The notes beneath the pieces were generated by a model. That model saw nothing but the letters and a program-made list of their open reading frames with translations. It had not been told where the DNA came from and did no database searches. From positions 1 to 8,788 of the forward strand of contig JAKAHF010000055.1 in the NCBI GenBank assembly GCA_021815245.1: a stretch of 8,788 nt of DNA, given 5' to 3'. Both the position numbers and the translations under genes were made by a program. Origin of the DNA: Actinomycetes bacterium. Its GTDB lineage: Bacteria; Actinomycetota; Thermoleophilia; RBG-16-64-13. Below are positions 1 through 7,278 of the stretch, piece by piece (the first letter of the stretch is position 1; every line of letters starts with the position of its first letter).

Positions 1-2
1 TG

Positions 3-2090
3 CTCGAGCTATTCGGCGGCCACACCCACCAGGTGCGCAATGCCGACAGCTGGGAAGGCTGGTACTGGGGCGCCAAGCACGTGTGGGGCTGCGAGTACAT
101 AGGGCAGCAGTTGCCGCAGAGCAACCTGGTCTACGACATTTCCAAGAACGCCGAGCTCCTGCTCTTCTGGGGCTGCGATCCCGAGACCACGCCCTGGGGC
201 TGGGGTGGGCAATTGGTGTCTCGTCTCAACTACTGGTGGACCGAGCTCGGCATCAAGCAGATCTACATAGCTCCCGACTGCAACTACGGCAACGCGGTGC
301 ACGCCGACAAGTGGATCCCGGTGCTGCCGAACACCGACGCCGCCCTCTATCTCGCCATCGCCTACCGGTGGTTCGAGAAGGGCACCTACGACAAGGAGTA
401 TCTCGAGACTCACGCCTACGGCGTCGAGAAGTTCGAGGACTACGTCATGGGCCGCGAAGACGGCATCGCCAAGACTCCCGAATGGGCGTCACCTCTCTGC
501 GGCGTACCCTCGCGCACCATCAAGGCCTTGGCCGACGAATGGGCCTCGAAGCGGACGACCGTGGTGATCTCCAACGGTGGTCCCGGTATTCGCGGTCCGT
601 ACTCGACCGAGCCGGCGCGTCTGCAGGTGCTGTGTCTTGCCATGCAGGGTCTAGGCAAGCCCGGCTGCAACCAGGCCAAGATGATCGAATGGGGCCTGTT
701 CGCGCTGCCCGAGAACCAGTCGGCGCCGCGTCCGTCGGCGATCCTCAACATCGACGCCGCCTACAAGGGCGCCCTGCCTCCGGAATGGAAGCAGGAGTCG
801 TGCATCCCCAAGACATTGGTGCCAAAGCTCATCCTCGAGGGTGAGGGCACCTGGTACGGCAACCGCCTGGGCGCGCGCAGCGAGCGCGAGGACCAGTTCA
901 TCCAGTACAAGTACCCGGCTGACGGCTGCTCGAAGATCCACATGGTGTGGACCGACTCCCCGTCGTGGATCACCTGCTGGAACGACGGCAACAGCTTCAT
1001 CCGTGCTATGCGGCATCCCGATATCGAGTTCGTCATGTGCCAGCATCCGTGGATCGAGAACGACGCCCTGTTCGCCGACCTGCTGCTGCCGGTCAACACC
1101 AAGCTCGAAGAGGACGACATCGCGACCGACGTCTACAGCGGCCAGATGGACATGCTCTTCCCCGAGCCGCGTTGCATGGAACCTCTCGGGGAGAGCTTCA
1201 GCGACTACGAGATCGTCTGCAAGATCGCGGAGCGGCTGGGCCTGCTCGAGGAGTACACCGACGGCATGAGCGTCGCCGACATCATCAAGCTCGGCTGGGA
1301 GACCTCCAATGTCGCCGACCGCATCTCCTGGGAGGATCTCAACGAGAAAGGCTACTACGTGGTCTCGCCGCAGCCAGATTGGGAGAGCATCCCCGCGGGT
1401 CTGGTGCAATTCTACGAGGATCCCGAAGGCCATCCGCTGCAGACCCCGACCGGCAAGCTCGAGTTCTACTCGACCGGCTTGGCCGAGCACTTCCCCGACG
1501 ACGCCGAGCGTCCGCCCGTGCCGAAGTGGATCCCTGAAGGAGAGACGCACCAAGAGTCGATCGGCACGGCGAGGAGCAGGCAATACCCGCTGCTCTGCAT
1601 GAGCAATCATCCGCGCTGGGGAGTGCACTCGCAGCACGACGATGTCACCTGGTTTCGCGAGATCGATACCTGCAAGCTGCGGGGCCCCGACGGCTACCAG
1701 TACCATCCGCTGTGGATCCATCCGGCCGACGCCGTCGCTCGAGGCATCAAGCACGGCGATGTCGTCTCGATCTACAACGAGCGGGGCATCGTGCTCGGCG
1801 GCGCGTACGTCACCGAGCGGATCATCCCCGGCGCGGTGGGCATGGACCACGGAGCCAAGTACGATCCTATCGTCCCGGGTGAGATCGACCGGGGCGGCGT
1901 CATCAACACCATCGTGCCCGGCAAGTGCACGTCGAAGAACACGGTCGGTATGGTGGTGTCGGGATTTCTCGTCGAAGTCGAGAAAGCCGATCTCGAAGCT
2001 CTGCGGAGCAAGTATCCCGATGCGTTCGCTCGGGAATGTCACATAACTGCCGGCCCTTGCATCGCCGGGATACTGGGAGGAAAAGAATGA
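3..2090 (+). CDS. Molybdopterin (bis-MGD) oxidoreductase, transhydroxylase large-subunit-like, 5'-truncated
   Basis: The frame is already open at base 3, so the gene begins upstream; 695 residues are visible and the N-terminus (roughly 150-180 residues by comparison with transhydroxylase) is missing. The GTG at 33 is internal because conserved sequence precedes it. Seen: near the left edge NADSWEGWYWG (D15, S16, W17 from base 3), matching the Asp-Ser-Trp stretch of Pelobacter pyrogallol-phloroglucinol transhydroxylase, whose serine binds the metal. A central molybdopterin domain follows, with a typical AMQGLGKPG stretch (bases ~640-665). A C-terminal molybdopterin-dinucleotide-binding domain covers bases ~1578-1865 (SNHPRWGVHSQHDD; HPADAVARGIKHGD). 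Known: relatives transfer, remove or add hydroxyl groups or hydrate substrates, using Mo or W. Inferred: a redox or hydroxyl-transfer step on a phenolic or similar compound. No ferredoxin-like small subunit lies downstream; one could lie upstream. Whether a Tat signal exists cannot be seen. The stop overlaps the next start (ATGA). Alternatives are other Ser-ligated DMSO reductase family members, including catechol dehydroxylases. Confidence 0.9.
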   Translation, partial: LELFGGHTHQVRNADSWEGWYWGAKHVWGCEYIGQQLPQSNLVYDISKNAELLLFWGCDPETTPWGWGGQLVSRLNYWWTELGIKQIYIAPDCNYGNAVHADKWIPVLPNTDAALYLAIAYRWFEKGTYDKEYLETHAYGVEKFEDYVMGREDGIAKTPEWASPLCGVPSRTIKALADEWASKRTTVVISNGGPGIRGPYSTEPARLQVLCLAMQGLGKPGCNQAKMIEWGLFALPENQSAPRPSAILNIDAAYKGALPPEWKQESCIPKTLVPKLILEGEGTWYGNRLGARSEREDQFIQYKYPADGCSKIHMVWTDSPSWITCWNDGNSFIRAMRHPDIEFVMCQHPWIENDALFADLLLPVNTKLEEDDIATDVYSGQMDMLFPEPRCMEPLGESFSDYEIVCKIAERLGLLEEYTDGMSVADIIKLGWETSNVADRISWEDLNEKGYYVVSPQPDWESIPAGLVQFYEDPEGHPLQTPTGKLEFYSTGLAEHFPDDAERPPVPKWIPEGETHQESIGTARSRQYPLLCMSNHPRWGVHSQHDDVTWFREIDTCKLRGPDGYQYHPLWIHPADAVARGIKHGDVVSIYNERGIVLGGAYVTERIIPGAVGMDHGAKYDPIVPGEIDRGGVINTIVPGKCTSKNTVGMVVSGFLVEVEKADLEALRSKYPDAFARECHITAGPCIAGILGGKE
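2075..2080 (+). promoter_or_regulatory. Ribosome binding site of the nitroreductase-like gene
   Basis: GGGAGG lies inside the 3' end of the Mo-enzyme gene, 6 bases before the ATG at 2087. It supports that ATG over in-frame upstream starts and shows that the gene has its own strong initiation site in addition to coupling through the ATGA overlap. Confidence 0.8.
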
Positions 2091-2641
2091 ACGTCAATGA
2101 CGCGATCGTCACCCGCAGGAGCATCCGCTCGTACCTCGACAAGCCGGTGCCCGAGACCGACCTCGAGACCATCATCGGCTCGGCCCGCTGGGCTTCGAAC
2201 GCAGGTCCGTACCATATCTCGGTCATCAGCAACAAAGAACTCATGACCCGCATCAACGAGAAGGTGCTCGAAGCGATGCTCGCCTCCGGTGACGACTTCA
2301 CCACCGGCCGGGCCAAGCTGCCCGGTTACCAGCCTCTGCACGGGGCGCCGGTGGCCGCGCTCTACTCGGCTCCCGCCGAGAACCCGCTCGGACCGCTCAA
2401 CTGCGGGCTTTCGGCCGGATACCTGATTCTGCAGGCCACCGAACTCGGCTACGGCTCGTGCTTCATCAAGTCCCTGGCGCACTACCTCACCAAGCCCGCC
2501 GGCGCCGAGATGGCGCGCGAGGCCGGCATCCCCGAGGGTAACGTTTTTCTGTGCGGTGTGGTCTTCGGCTACACCGACGACGAGATGAAGTTCCGGCGCA
2601 TGGATATCGTGCAGCGCGGCGAGGTCACCTACGTATCGTGA
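2087..2641 (+). CDS. Nitroreductase-family FMN protein
   Basis: This encodes 184 residues, the usual size of a single-domain nitroreductase subunit, which normally forms FMN-binding homodimers in the cytoplasm. Seen: an N-terminal TRRSIRSY (residues 9-16), the classic phosphate-binding Arg-Arg-Ser-x-Arg of the family; PGYQPLHGAPV (79-89), the mid-protein segment; and ATELGYGSCFI (117-127), matching the family's Leu-Gly-x-Gly-Ser-Cys/Ala motif near FMN. The start at 2087 is set by the GGGAGG 6 bases upstream and by the 4-base ATGA overlap with the Mo-enzyme stop, which suggests coupled translation and a shared pathway. The family reduces nitro groups, quinones or conjugated bonds, or dehydrogenates or dehalogenates substrates; the sequence does not decide between these. 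It has no ferredoxin domain. The likely role is an accessory flavin redox step on the same substrate or cofactor chain as the Mo enzyme. Family assignment is firm; reaction unknown. Confidence 0.9.
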   Translation: MNVNDAIVTRRSIRSYLDKPVPETDLETIIGSARWASNAGPYHISVISNKELMTRINEKVLEAMLASGDDFTTGRAKLPGYQPLHGAPVAALYSAPAENPLGPLNCGLSAGYLILQATELGYGSCFIKSLAHYLTKPAGAEMAREAGIPEGNVFLCGVVFGYTDDEMKFRRMDIVQRGEVTYVS

Positions 2642-3900
2642 CCAGTACCTCGGTCGCATACACCTACAGTGAGGGGGGACGGGCCGGTGACCGGCTCGCC
2701 CTCTCGCTCATGTTGGTCAGCGTGGCCAACAGCATCTCCATGGCGCTCGTGCCGGTCACGCAGAACCAACTTCAAGACCAGTTCGGGCTCTCCGGAGCCC
2801 AAATCGGCCTGCTGACCTCGCTATTCTGGCTCGCCTTCGGTCTCGGCTCCATCCCCGCGGGTGTGGCCGTGGCCCGCTGGGGAGGGAGGACGCTCATAGT
2901 CGGCGTCGCCGTGGCCGCGCTGGGGGCGGCCGTCTTCGCGGCGAGCTCGTCGTATGCGGGGTTTCTGACCGGACGGTTGCTGCAGGGCCTGGGCGGGGCG
3001 ACCATCATCCCCGTCACCAATCACCTGCTCACGCACTACGTGGTCCCCGGCCGGCAGGCGCGGGCTCTCGGCATCTTCGGCAGTGGGCACGGTGTGGGCG
3101 TCATAGCCGCGCTGCTCATTCTGCCGAGTGTGCAGTCCGCGGGCGGCTATCGTGCCAGCTTCTTTCTCAATGCAGGCATAACCGTCGCACTCGCTCTGAT
3201 GGCCGTGCTGCAGGGTCCCGTGCGCGCGCCTGTGCAGGCACACTCGCGCGAGGCGTCCATGTCGGCGACGCTGCGTGACGTGGGGGCCGTGGCAACCAAC
3301 CGGAGGCTCATCCAGCTCGCGGTCATCAACGTCGGAGTGATGGCCGTGGTGGTCGGCATCCTTGCTTGGACACCCGCCTTCCTGCAGGATCAGCGTGGAG
3401 CCGGGCCGGCCGTGGCGGCGTATCTCACCGCGGCCGTCGGCGTGGCTCAGTTACTCGGCAACATCGCCGGCGCGGCGGCCATGGCGCGGTGGGGCAAACC
3501 CTTCGTGCTGCTCTCCGGCATGGCGGTCATGCTGGTCTCGACCGCGCTGGCGCCCATCGTTCCGGGAGCCGGGTTGGCCATCGCTTTCGTCATTATCTCC
3601 GGGTTCATGACCATGGCTTTGTTCCCCGCGATCCTGGGCTCGGTCCCCGATATCGTGCCCCGGGCCGCGCAGGTCGGCTCGGCCTCGGGCTTTCTCAATC
3701 TGACCAATCTGCTGGGATCGCTGCTGGCGCCCTGGGTCTTCGGCATGTTGGTCGACCAGTACGGCGCCACCTCCGGGCAGAACGGGTACCTAGCCGGGTA
3801 CCTCTGGCTTGCCCTCTTCCCCTTCGTGGGGACCTTCGCCGGCGTGGCGTACATGCGGGGCAGGCGCCGCGATGTCAAACGCACACAGAAGGATCGGTGA
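2638..3900 (+). CDS. MFS transporter, 12 predicted membrane helices
   Basis: This encodes 420 residues of an inner-membrane major facilitator carrier. The GTG at 2638 overlaps the nitroreductase stop (GTGA), so it was chosen as the start; the Shine-Dalgarno signal is weak (GAGG at 2621-2624, 13 bases away), which fits translational coupling. Seen: two six-helix halves separated by a hydrophilic loop at about residues 192-222; a motif-A-like segment ending ARWGGR after helix 2 (residues 79-84), lacking the usual Asp; GRLLQGLGG in helix 4 (112-120), typical of the family; and a second motif-A remnant, ARWGK, at 283-287 after helix 8. The tail is short and basic (GRRRDVKRTQKDR). It resembles proton-coupled carriers for organic acids and aromatic acids, or drug efflux proteins; the sequence alone does not give the direction or the substrate. 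Inside this operon the likeliest job is import of the compound the flanking enzymes act on, or export of its reduced product. Confidence 0.92.
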   Translation: MTSTSVAYTYSEGGRAGDRLALSLMLVSVANSISMALVPVTQNQLQDQFGLSGAQIGLLTSLFWLAFGLGSIPAGVAVARWGGRTLIVGVAVAALGAAVFAASSSYAGFLTGRLLQGLGGATIIPVTNHLLTHYVVPGRQARALGIFGSGHGVGVIAALLILPSVQSAGGYRASFFLNAGITVALALMAVLQGPVRAPVQAHSREASMSATLRDVGAVATNRRLIQLAVINVGVMAVVVGILAWTPAFLQDQRGAGPAVAAYLTAAVGVAQLLGNIAGAAAMARWGKPFVLLSGMAVMLVSTALAPIVPGAGLAIAFVIISGFMTMALFPAILGSVPDIVPRAAQVGSASGFLNLTNLLGSLLAPWVFGMLVDQYGATSGQNGYLAGYLWLALFPFVGTFAGVAYMRGRRRDVKRTQKDR

Positions 3901-3907
3901 AGCAGCA

Positions 3908-5161
3908 ATGAACGCGAGCGCCAAGAGCAACGAGCAGTTGCTGGCCGAGAGAGCGAAGCGTGTCTGGGACGCGGGCGCGCTGAAGCAGCCCGACCGTGTG
4001 CCCATCAGCATGACGGCCGGCTACCTGCTGGCCGAGTATGGTGGCATCAGCCACCAGCAACTTCAGGACGACCACGAGCTGTGCCAGGAGATCCTCGAGA
4101 GATTCGCGTGCGAGTTCGAGCCCGATAGCATCCTCGGGCCGATCACGCCGGGCGCCTCGCCGGTGCTTGGCGACCGCATGACCGCCTGGCCCGGCCACGG
4201 TCTGCCCGAGTCGGGCTCGTTCCAGTTTCTCGAGGGCGAGTTCATGAAGGCCGGCGACTACGACGCCTTCTTGAAAGACCCGTCGGACTGGGCCATTCGC
4301 ACCTACCTGCCCCGGGTCTTCAGCGAATTCGAAGGCCTGAAGACTCTGCCGCCGCTCGGCATGTGGGCGTTCGGCTTCTACAATCTCGACAGCCTGCACT
4401 TCTACTCGAGCCCCGGGATGAGGCGGGTCGCACGGGCGTTCGCTAAGGCGCTCGAGGTCGCGGCCGACCAAGGGGAACGCATGGCCGCCGCGCAGAAACG
4501 CATGGAGGCCCTTGGCTTTCCACCGGCCTTCTTCATGGGCCCGCACGCGTCGGCCCCGTTCGATTTCATGTCCGACACACTGCGCGGTATGCGCGGCATC
4601 ATGCTCGACATGTTGCGCGAGCCCGAGCGGCTTCTCGCCGCCGAAGAACGTGTCAGCGGCATCGTGCTCGAGCACATCATCATGAGTTGCGAAGCGACCG
4701 GCTTCAAGCTCGCCGGCTTTCCGCTGCACCGCGGCTCCGACGGTTTCATGTCGCTCACCCAGTTCGAGAAGTTCTACTGGCCGCAGCTCAAGAACATGTT
4801 CCTCACTCTGATCGACAACGGCATCACGCCGTTCGCCTTCTTCGAAGGGGCGTGGGACAGGCGTCTCGAGTACCTGCGCGAACTGCCCGCCGGCAAGGTG
4901 ATCGGTTGGTTCCAGAAGAGCGACATCTTCAAGGTGAAGGAGGTTGTCGGCGACGTCATGTGCATCGTCGGCGGCATGCCCAATTCGCTGCTCGCCGGCG
5001 GCACAGTATCGGAAGTTCGTGAATACACTCACCGACTGTGTGAGGTCGTCGGCAAGAACGGTGGATACATCATGTCGACCGGCGTGGGTGAGTTGGAGGG
5101 GAGCAAGCTGGAACTGGTGCGCGCGTGGGTCGACGCGACCAAGGAGTTCGGGGCCTACTAG
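3908..5161 (+). CDS. UroD-fold (corrinoid methyltransferase superfamily) protein with degenerate zinc site
   Basis: This encodes 417 residues; typical MtaA/UroD proteins have about 340-360. The start at 3908 lies 7 bases after the transporter stop; AGAAGGA at 3887-3893 is a distant ribosome site (14 bases). An in-frame ATG at 3872 inside the transporter gene would add 12 residues and is less likely. Seen: KQPDRVPIS near residues 26-34, the characteristic UroD N-terminal motif; and a C-terminal beta/alpha segment ending with YIMSTGVGELEG (387-398), aligned with the family's Ser-Pro-Gly-Cys-Gly end. Corrinoid methyltransferases of this fold bind zinc through His-x-Cys and a late Cys. Here the His-x-Cys-Gly position reads FFEG (311-314) and the late Cys is Val393, so the classic site is absent. 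Haem-pathway uroporphyrinogen decarboxylation is unlikely given the context and divergence. The protein may be a non-zinc methyl/hydroxyl-compound enzyme or a binding protein of the pathway. The fold is firm; the function is unknown. Confidence 0.9.
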   Translation: MNASAKSNEQLLAERAKRVWDAGALKQPDRVPISMTAGYLLAEYGGISHQQLQDDHELCQEILERFACEFEPDSILGPITPGASPVLGDRMTAWPGHGLPESGSFQFLEGEFMKAGDYDAFLKDPSDWAIRTYLPRVFSEFEGLKTLPPLGMWAFGFYNLDSLHFYSSPGMRRVARAFAKALEVAADQGERMAAAQKRMEALGFPPAFFMGPHASAPFDFMSDTLRGMRGIMLDMLREPERLLAAEERVSGIVLEHIIMSCEATGFKLAGFPLHRGSDGFMSLTQFEKFYWPQLKNMFLTLIDNGITPFAFFEGAWDRRLEYLRELPAGKVIGWFQKSDIFKVKEVVGDVMCIVGGMPNSLLAGGTVSEVREYTHRLCEVVGKNGGYIMSTGVGELEGSKLELVRAWVDATKEFGAY

Positions 5162-5178
5162 AACGACGATCGCAGACG

Positions 5179-5184
5179 AAGGAG
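5179..5184 (+). promoter_or_regulatory. Ribosome binding site setting the ene-reductase start
   Basis: AAGGAG ends 6 bases before the ATG at 5191. This decides for 5191 over an in-frame start at 5125, which would place 22 unrelated residues in front and overlap the UroD-like gene. Confidence 0.85.
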
Positions 5185-5190
5185 ACGGAG

Positions 5191-7125
5191 ATGAAGGCGA
5201 CCTACCCACACCTCATGAGCCCGGCGAAGATCGCGGGACATACACTCAAGAGTCATCTCATCTCCCTGGTCAGCCAACCACCATATCTGCAGGGTCCCGA
5301 GCCCTATCCGACCGACGCGATGATTTCGCACTACATCGACCGGGCACGGCACGGCGTGGCCATGATCACCATGTTCGGCACCAAGATCGGCACGAAGATC
5401 CCCCACTTCTGCGAATGGGATTTCTTCGACCCACGCTGCCAGCATTCGATCTCGCTCCTCACCGATGCGGTGCACGGGTTCGGTGTGAAATGCTCCATGA
5501 CTCTGAGCCCCATCTTTCCCCAGGGCTGGGACGTCAGCGATGGCATCCCCTCGTTCTCTATCCGCGGTGATGGCAGCATGCCGACGATCGGCCGCGAGAT
5601 GCCCGAGTCGATGCTTGTGGAAATGGCCGATGCCGTGGTGCGCCTGGCGCTGGCTCTCAAAGAGACCGGGTTCGACGGCGCCTACATTCACAATTCCTAT
5701 CTTGTGAACCTCGGCCGCTTCCTGTCGCCGGCCACCAACCGGCGTACCGACAAGTACGGCGGCAGCCTCGAGAACCGCATCCGCTATCCCCTCTATGTTT
5801 TCGACCGCATGAAGAAGGAGTGCGGTCGCGATTTCATCGTCGAGACAACGGTGACCGCCGACGAGCACGAGCCGGGCGGCTGGACCATGGACGACACCGT
5901 CGCCTACGCGAAGGCGCTCGAAGGCTACGCCGACATTCTGCACATTAGACCCCACAGCGTCGACATGTCGAGCTGTCTCGGCATCCACGGGGGAGAGACT
6001 CCGTGGATGCCACTGGCCGAGGAGGTCAAGTCGAGGGCCGGGACCGGAGTGAAGATCGTCGCCATCGGCGGCTTTCACGATCTTGCGACCTGCGACCGGG
6101 TGCTCGCCGAGGGCCGGGTGGATCTCGTCGGGAGCGCACGGGCCTTCATCGCTGACCCAGACTTCGGTCTCAAGGCCGTCGAAGGCCGGGGAGACGAAGT
6201 AGTGCCGTGCATCAGGTGCAACAAATGCCACCGTTCAGGGGCAGCCGACCCCTGGGCCTCCGTCTGCTCGGTCAATCCTACGTGGGGCATAGAGCACCGT
6301 TTGAACGAGATGGTGAAGCCGCCGGCGCGCAAGAAGAGGGTCGCCGTCATCGGCGGAGGTCCCACTGGAATGAACGCGGCCCTGACCTGCGCCCGGCGCG
6401 GCCATGACGTGACGCTCTATGAGCGGAACGACCGGCTGGGCGGACAGCTGCTTGCCGCGGCCGCGCCGCCCTTCAAGTGGCCCATCAAGAAGTTCACCGA
6501 ATATCTGGTGCGCCAGATCAGCCAGTCCGCTGTCGATGTCAGGCTCGGCTCAAATGTCACGCCCGAAACGATCGAAGCCGGCGGTTTCGATGCCGTGCTC
6601 GCCTGCGTAGGTTCGCGACCTGTAGTGCCGCCGATAGGAGGCATCGATGCGAGCCACGTGATCCAAGCCGCCGACGTGTACGGCAATGAGGACCGGCTTG
6701 GCCGGCGCGTGGCGATCGTGGGCGGGGGTGAGATCGGCGTGGAGACCGGCATGCACCTTGCCGCCCTCGGCCACGAGGTGACCGTCTTGGAGATGCTGCC
6801 GCGGCTGGCTCACGACTGCGCTCCCTTGCACTACCGCGCACCGCTCGAAGAGGCGTGGCTTGCCCAGCCCGGTTTTCACTTCATCGTGAACGCGAGATGC
6901 ACGGGGGTCGAGAAGGACAAGGTCACGTGGGCGGATCTCGAGGGGAGCGAGCACGATCTGGAGTGTGATTCGATCGTGCTCTCCGCGGGATACGAACCAT
7001 GCGATGACGCCGCGGTCGCCTTCTTCGGAACCGCCTCACGTTTCGAGATGCTGGGAGATTGCGCGTCGGCGATGGGAATCCAGAAGCTCATGCGAAACAG
7101 CTTTGTTGTGGCGAACCAGATATAG
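5191..7125 (+). CDS. FMN/[4Fe-4S]/FAD ene-reductase (2,4-dienoyl-CoA reductase / enoate reductase family)
   Basis: This encodes 644 residues, close to the length of FadH (about 670). Seen: an Old Yellow Enzyme TIM barrel at ~1-365, with Tyr170 in HNSYLVN at the position of the catalytic FadH Tyr, followed by RFLSPATNRRTDKYGGS, the family signature; His266 is a candidate for the second acid. An iron-sulfur motif follows with C340, C343, C346 and C359. The FAD-binding Rossmann motif is GGGPTG (388-393), and a second dinucleotide motif, GGGEIG (511-516), serves NAD(P)H. A C-terminal GDCASAMGIQK closes the FAD site. Known: NAD(P)H electrons pass via FAD and Fe-S to FMN, which reduces a conjugated C=C bond. 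The Cys spacing is C-x2-C-x2-C-x12-C, one residue off the FadH pattern (C-x2-C-x3-C-x11-C). Last gene of the operon, 29 bases after its neighbour. The substrate could be an enoate, dienoyl-CoA, cinnamate-like acid or cyclic enone; dehydrogenating or demethylating relatives also exist. Confidence 0.95.
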   Translation: MKATYPHLMSPAKIAGHTLKSHLISLVSQPPYLQGPEPYPTDAMISHYIDRARHGVAMITMFGTKIGTKIPHFCEWDFFDPRCQHSISLLTDAVHGFGVKCSMTLSPIFPQGWDVSDGIPSFSIRGDGSMPTIGREMPESMLVEMADAVVRLALALKETGFDGAYIHNSYLVNLGRFLSPATNRRTDKYGGSLENRIRYPLYVFDRMKKECGRDFIVETTVTADEHEPGGWTMDDTVAYAKALEGYADILHIRPHSVDMSSCLGIHGGETPWMPLAEEVKSRAGTGVKIVAIGGFHDLATCDRVLAEGRVDLVGSARAFIADPDFGLKAVEGRGDEVVPCIRCNKCHRSGAADPWASVCSVNPTWGIEHRLNEMVKPPARKKRVAVIGGGPTGMNAALTCARRGHDVTLYERNDRLGGQLLAAAAPPFKWPIKKFTEYLVRQISQSAVDVRLGSNVTPETIEAGGFDAVLACVGSRPVVPPIGGIDASHVIQAADVYGNEDRLGRRVAIVGGGEIGVETGMHLAALGHEVTVLEMLPRLAHDCAPLHYRAPLEEAWLAQPGFHFIVNARCTGVEKDKVTWADLEGSEHDLECDSIVLSAGYEPCDDAAVAFFGTASRFEMLGDCASAMGIQKLMRNSFVVANQI

Positions 7126-7134
7126 CGCCACTCT

Positions 7135-7156
7135 CGACGAACGCACGACGAACGCG
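7135..7156 (+). repeat. Short tandem direct repeat, two 11-base units
   Basis: CGACGAACGC followed by one base occurs twice in a row (7135-7145 and 7146-7156), just after the ene-reductase stop. A degraded third copy (GTTGAACGCGG, 7176-7186) lies about 20 bases on. The pattern is short enough to be chance in GC-rich DNA; it could also be a protein-binding site for the downstream gene. Confidence 0.3.
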
Positions 7157-7236
7157 AGACGCTATTCGCGCCCACGTTGAACGCGGTGTTGGCCTAACGT
7201 CGTACGTCGGGTCTCTCATGAATCGAGGGCTCCAGA

Positions 7237-7265
7237 CCGATGATATGTAGCAGAGCATCAATCGG
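7237..7265 (+). other. Imperfect hairpin in the leader of the acidic-protein gene
   Basis: CCGATGAT (7237-7244) can pair with ATCA and TCGG (7257-7260 and 7262-7265) around a single bulged A at 7261, with a 12-base loop. It ends 3 bases before the ribosome site GGAG at 7269, so it could affect translation of the next gene. No run of T follows, so it is not a standard intrinsic terminator. Nothing shows that it is functional. Confidence 0.2.
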
Positions 7266-7268
7266 ACC

Positions 7269-7272
7269 GGAG
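7269..7272 (+). promoter_or_regulatory. Ribosome binding site of the acidic-protein gene
   Basis: GGAG lies 6 bases before the ATG at 7279. An in-frame TAA at 7273-7275 closes the frame just upstream, so 7279 is the first possible ATG start in this frame. Confidence 0.7.
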
Positions 7273-7278
7273 TAACCT

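Noticed and set aside
651..2042. 463-codon minus-strand open frame opposite the Mo/W enzyme
   Set aside because: The plus strand encodes a clearly recognisable molybdopterin enzyme over the whole stretch; the reverse frame has no recognisable domain and arises from high third-position GC.
5125..5190. Upstream start for the ene-reductase at 5125
   Set aside because: It would overlap the UroD-like gene and add 22 residues unlike the family; the AAGGAG site fits the ATG at 5191.
3875..5209. 444-codon minus-strand open frame opposite the UroD-like gene
   Set aside because: Its translation is His/Glu/Arg/Leu-rich with no family features, while the plus strand carries UroD motifs from start to end.
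7153..7170. Hairpin CGCGA...TCGCG as operon terminator
   Set aside because: The stem has only five pairs with an 8-base loop and no T-run follows, so it does not meet the form of an intrinsic terminator.
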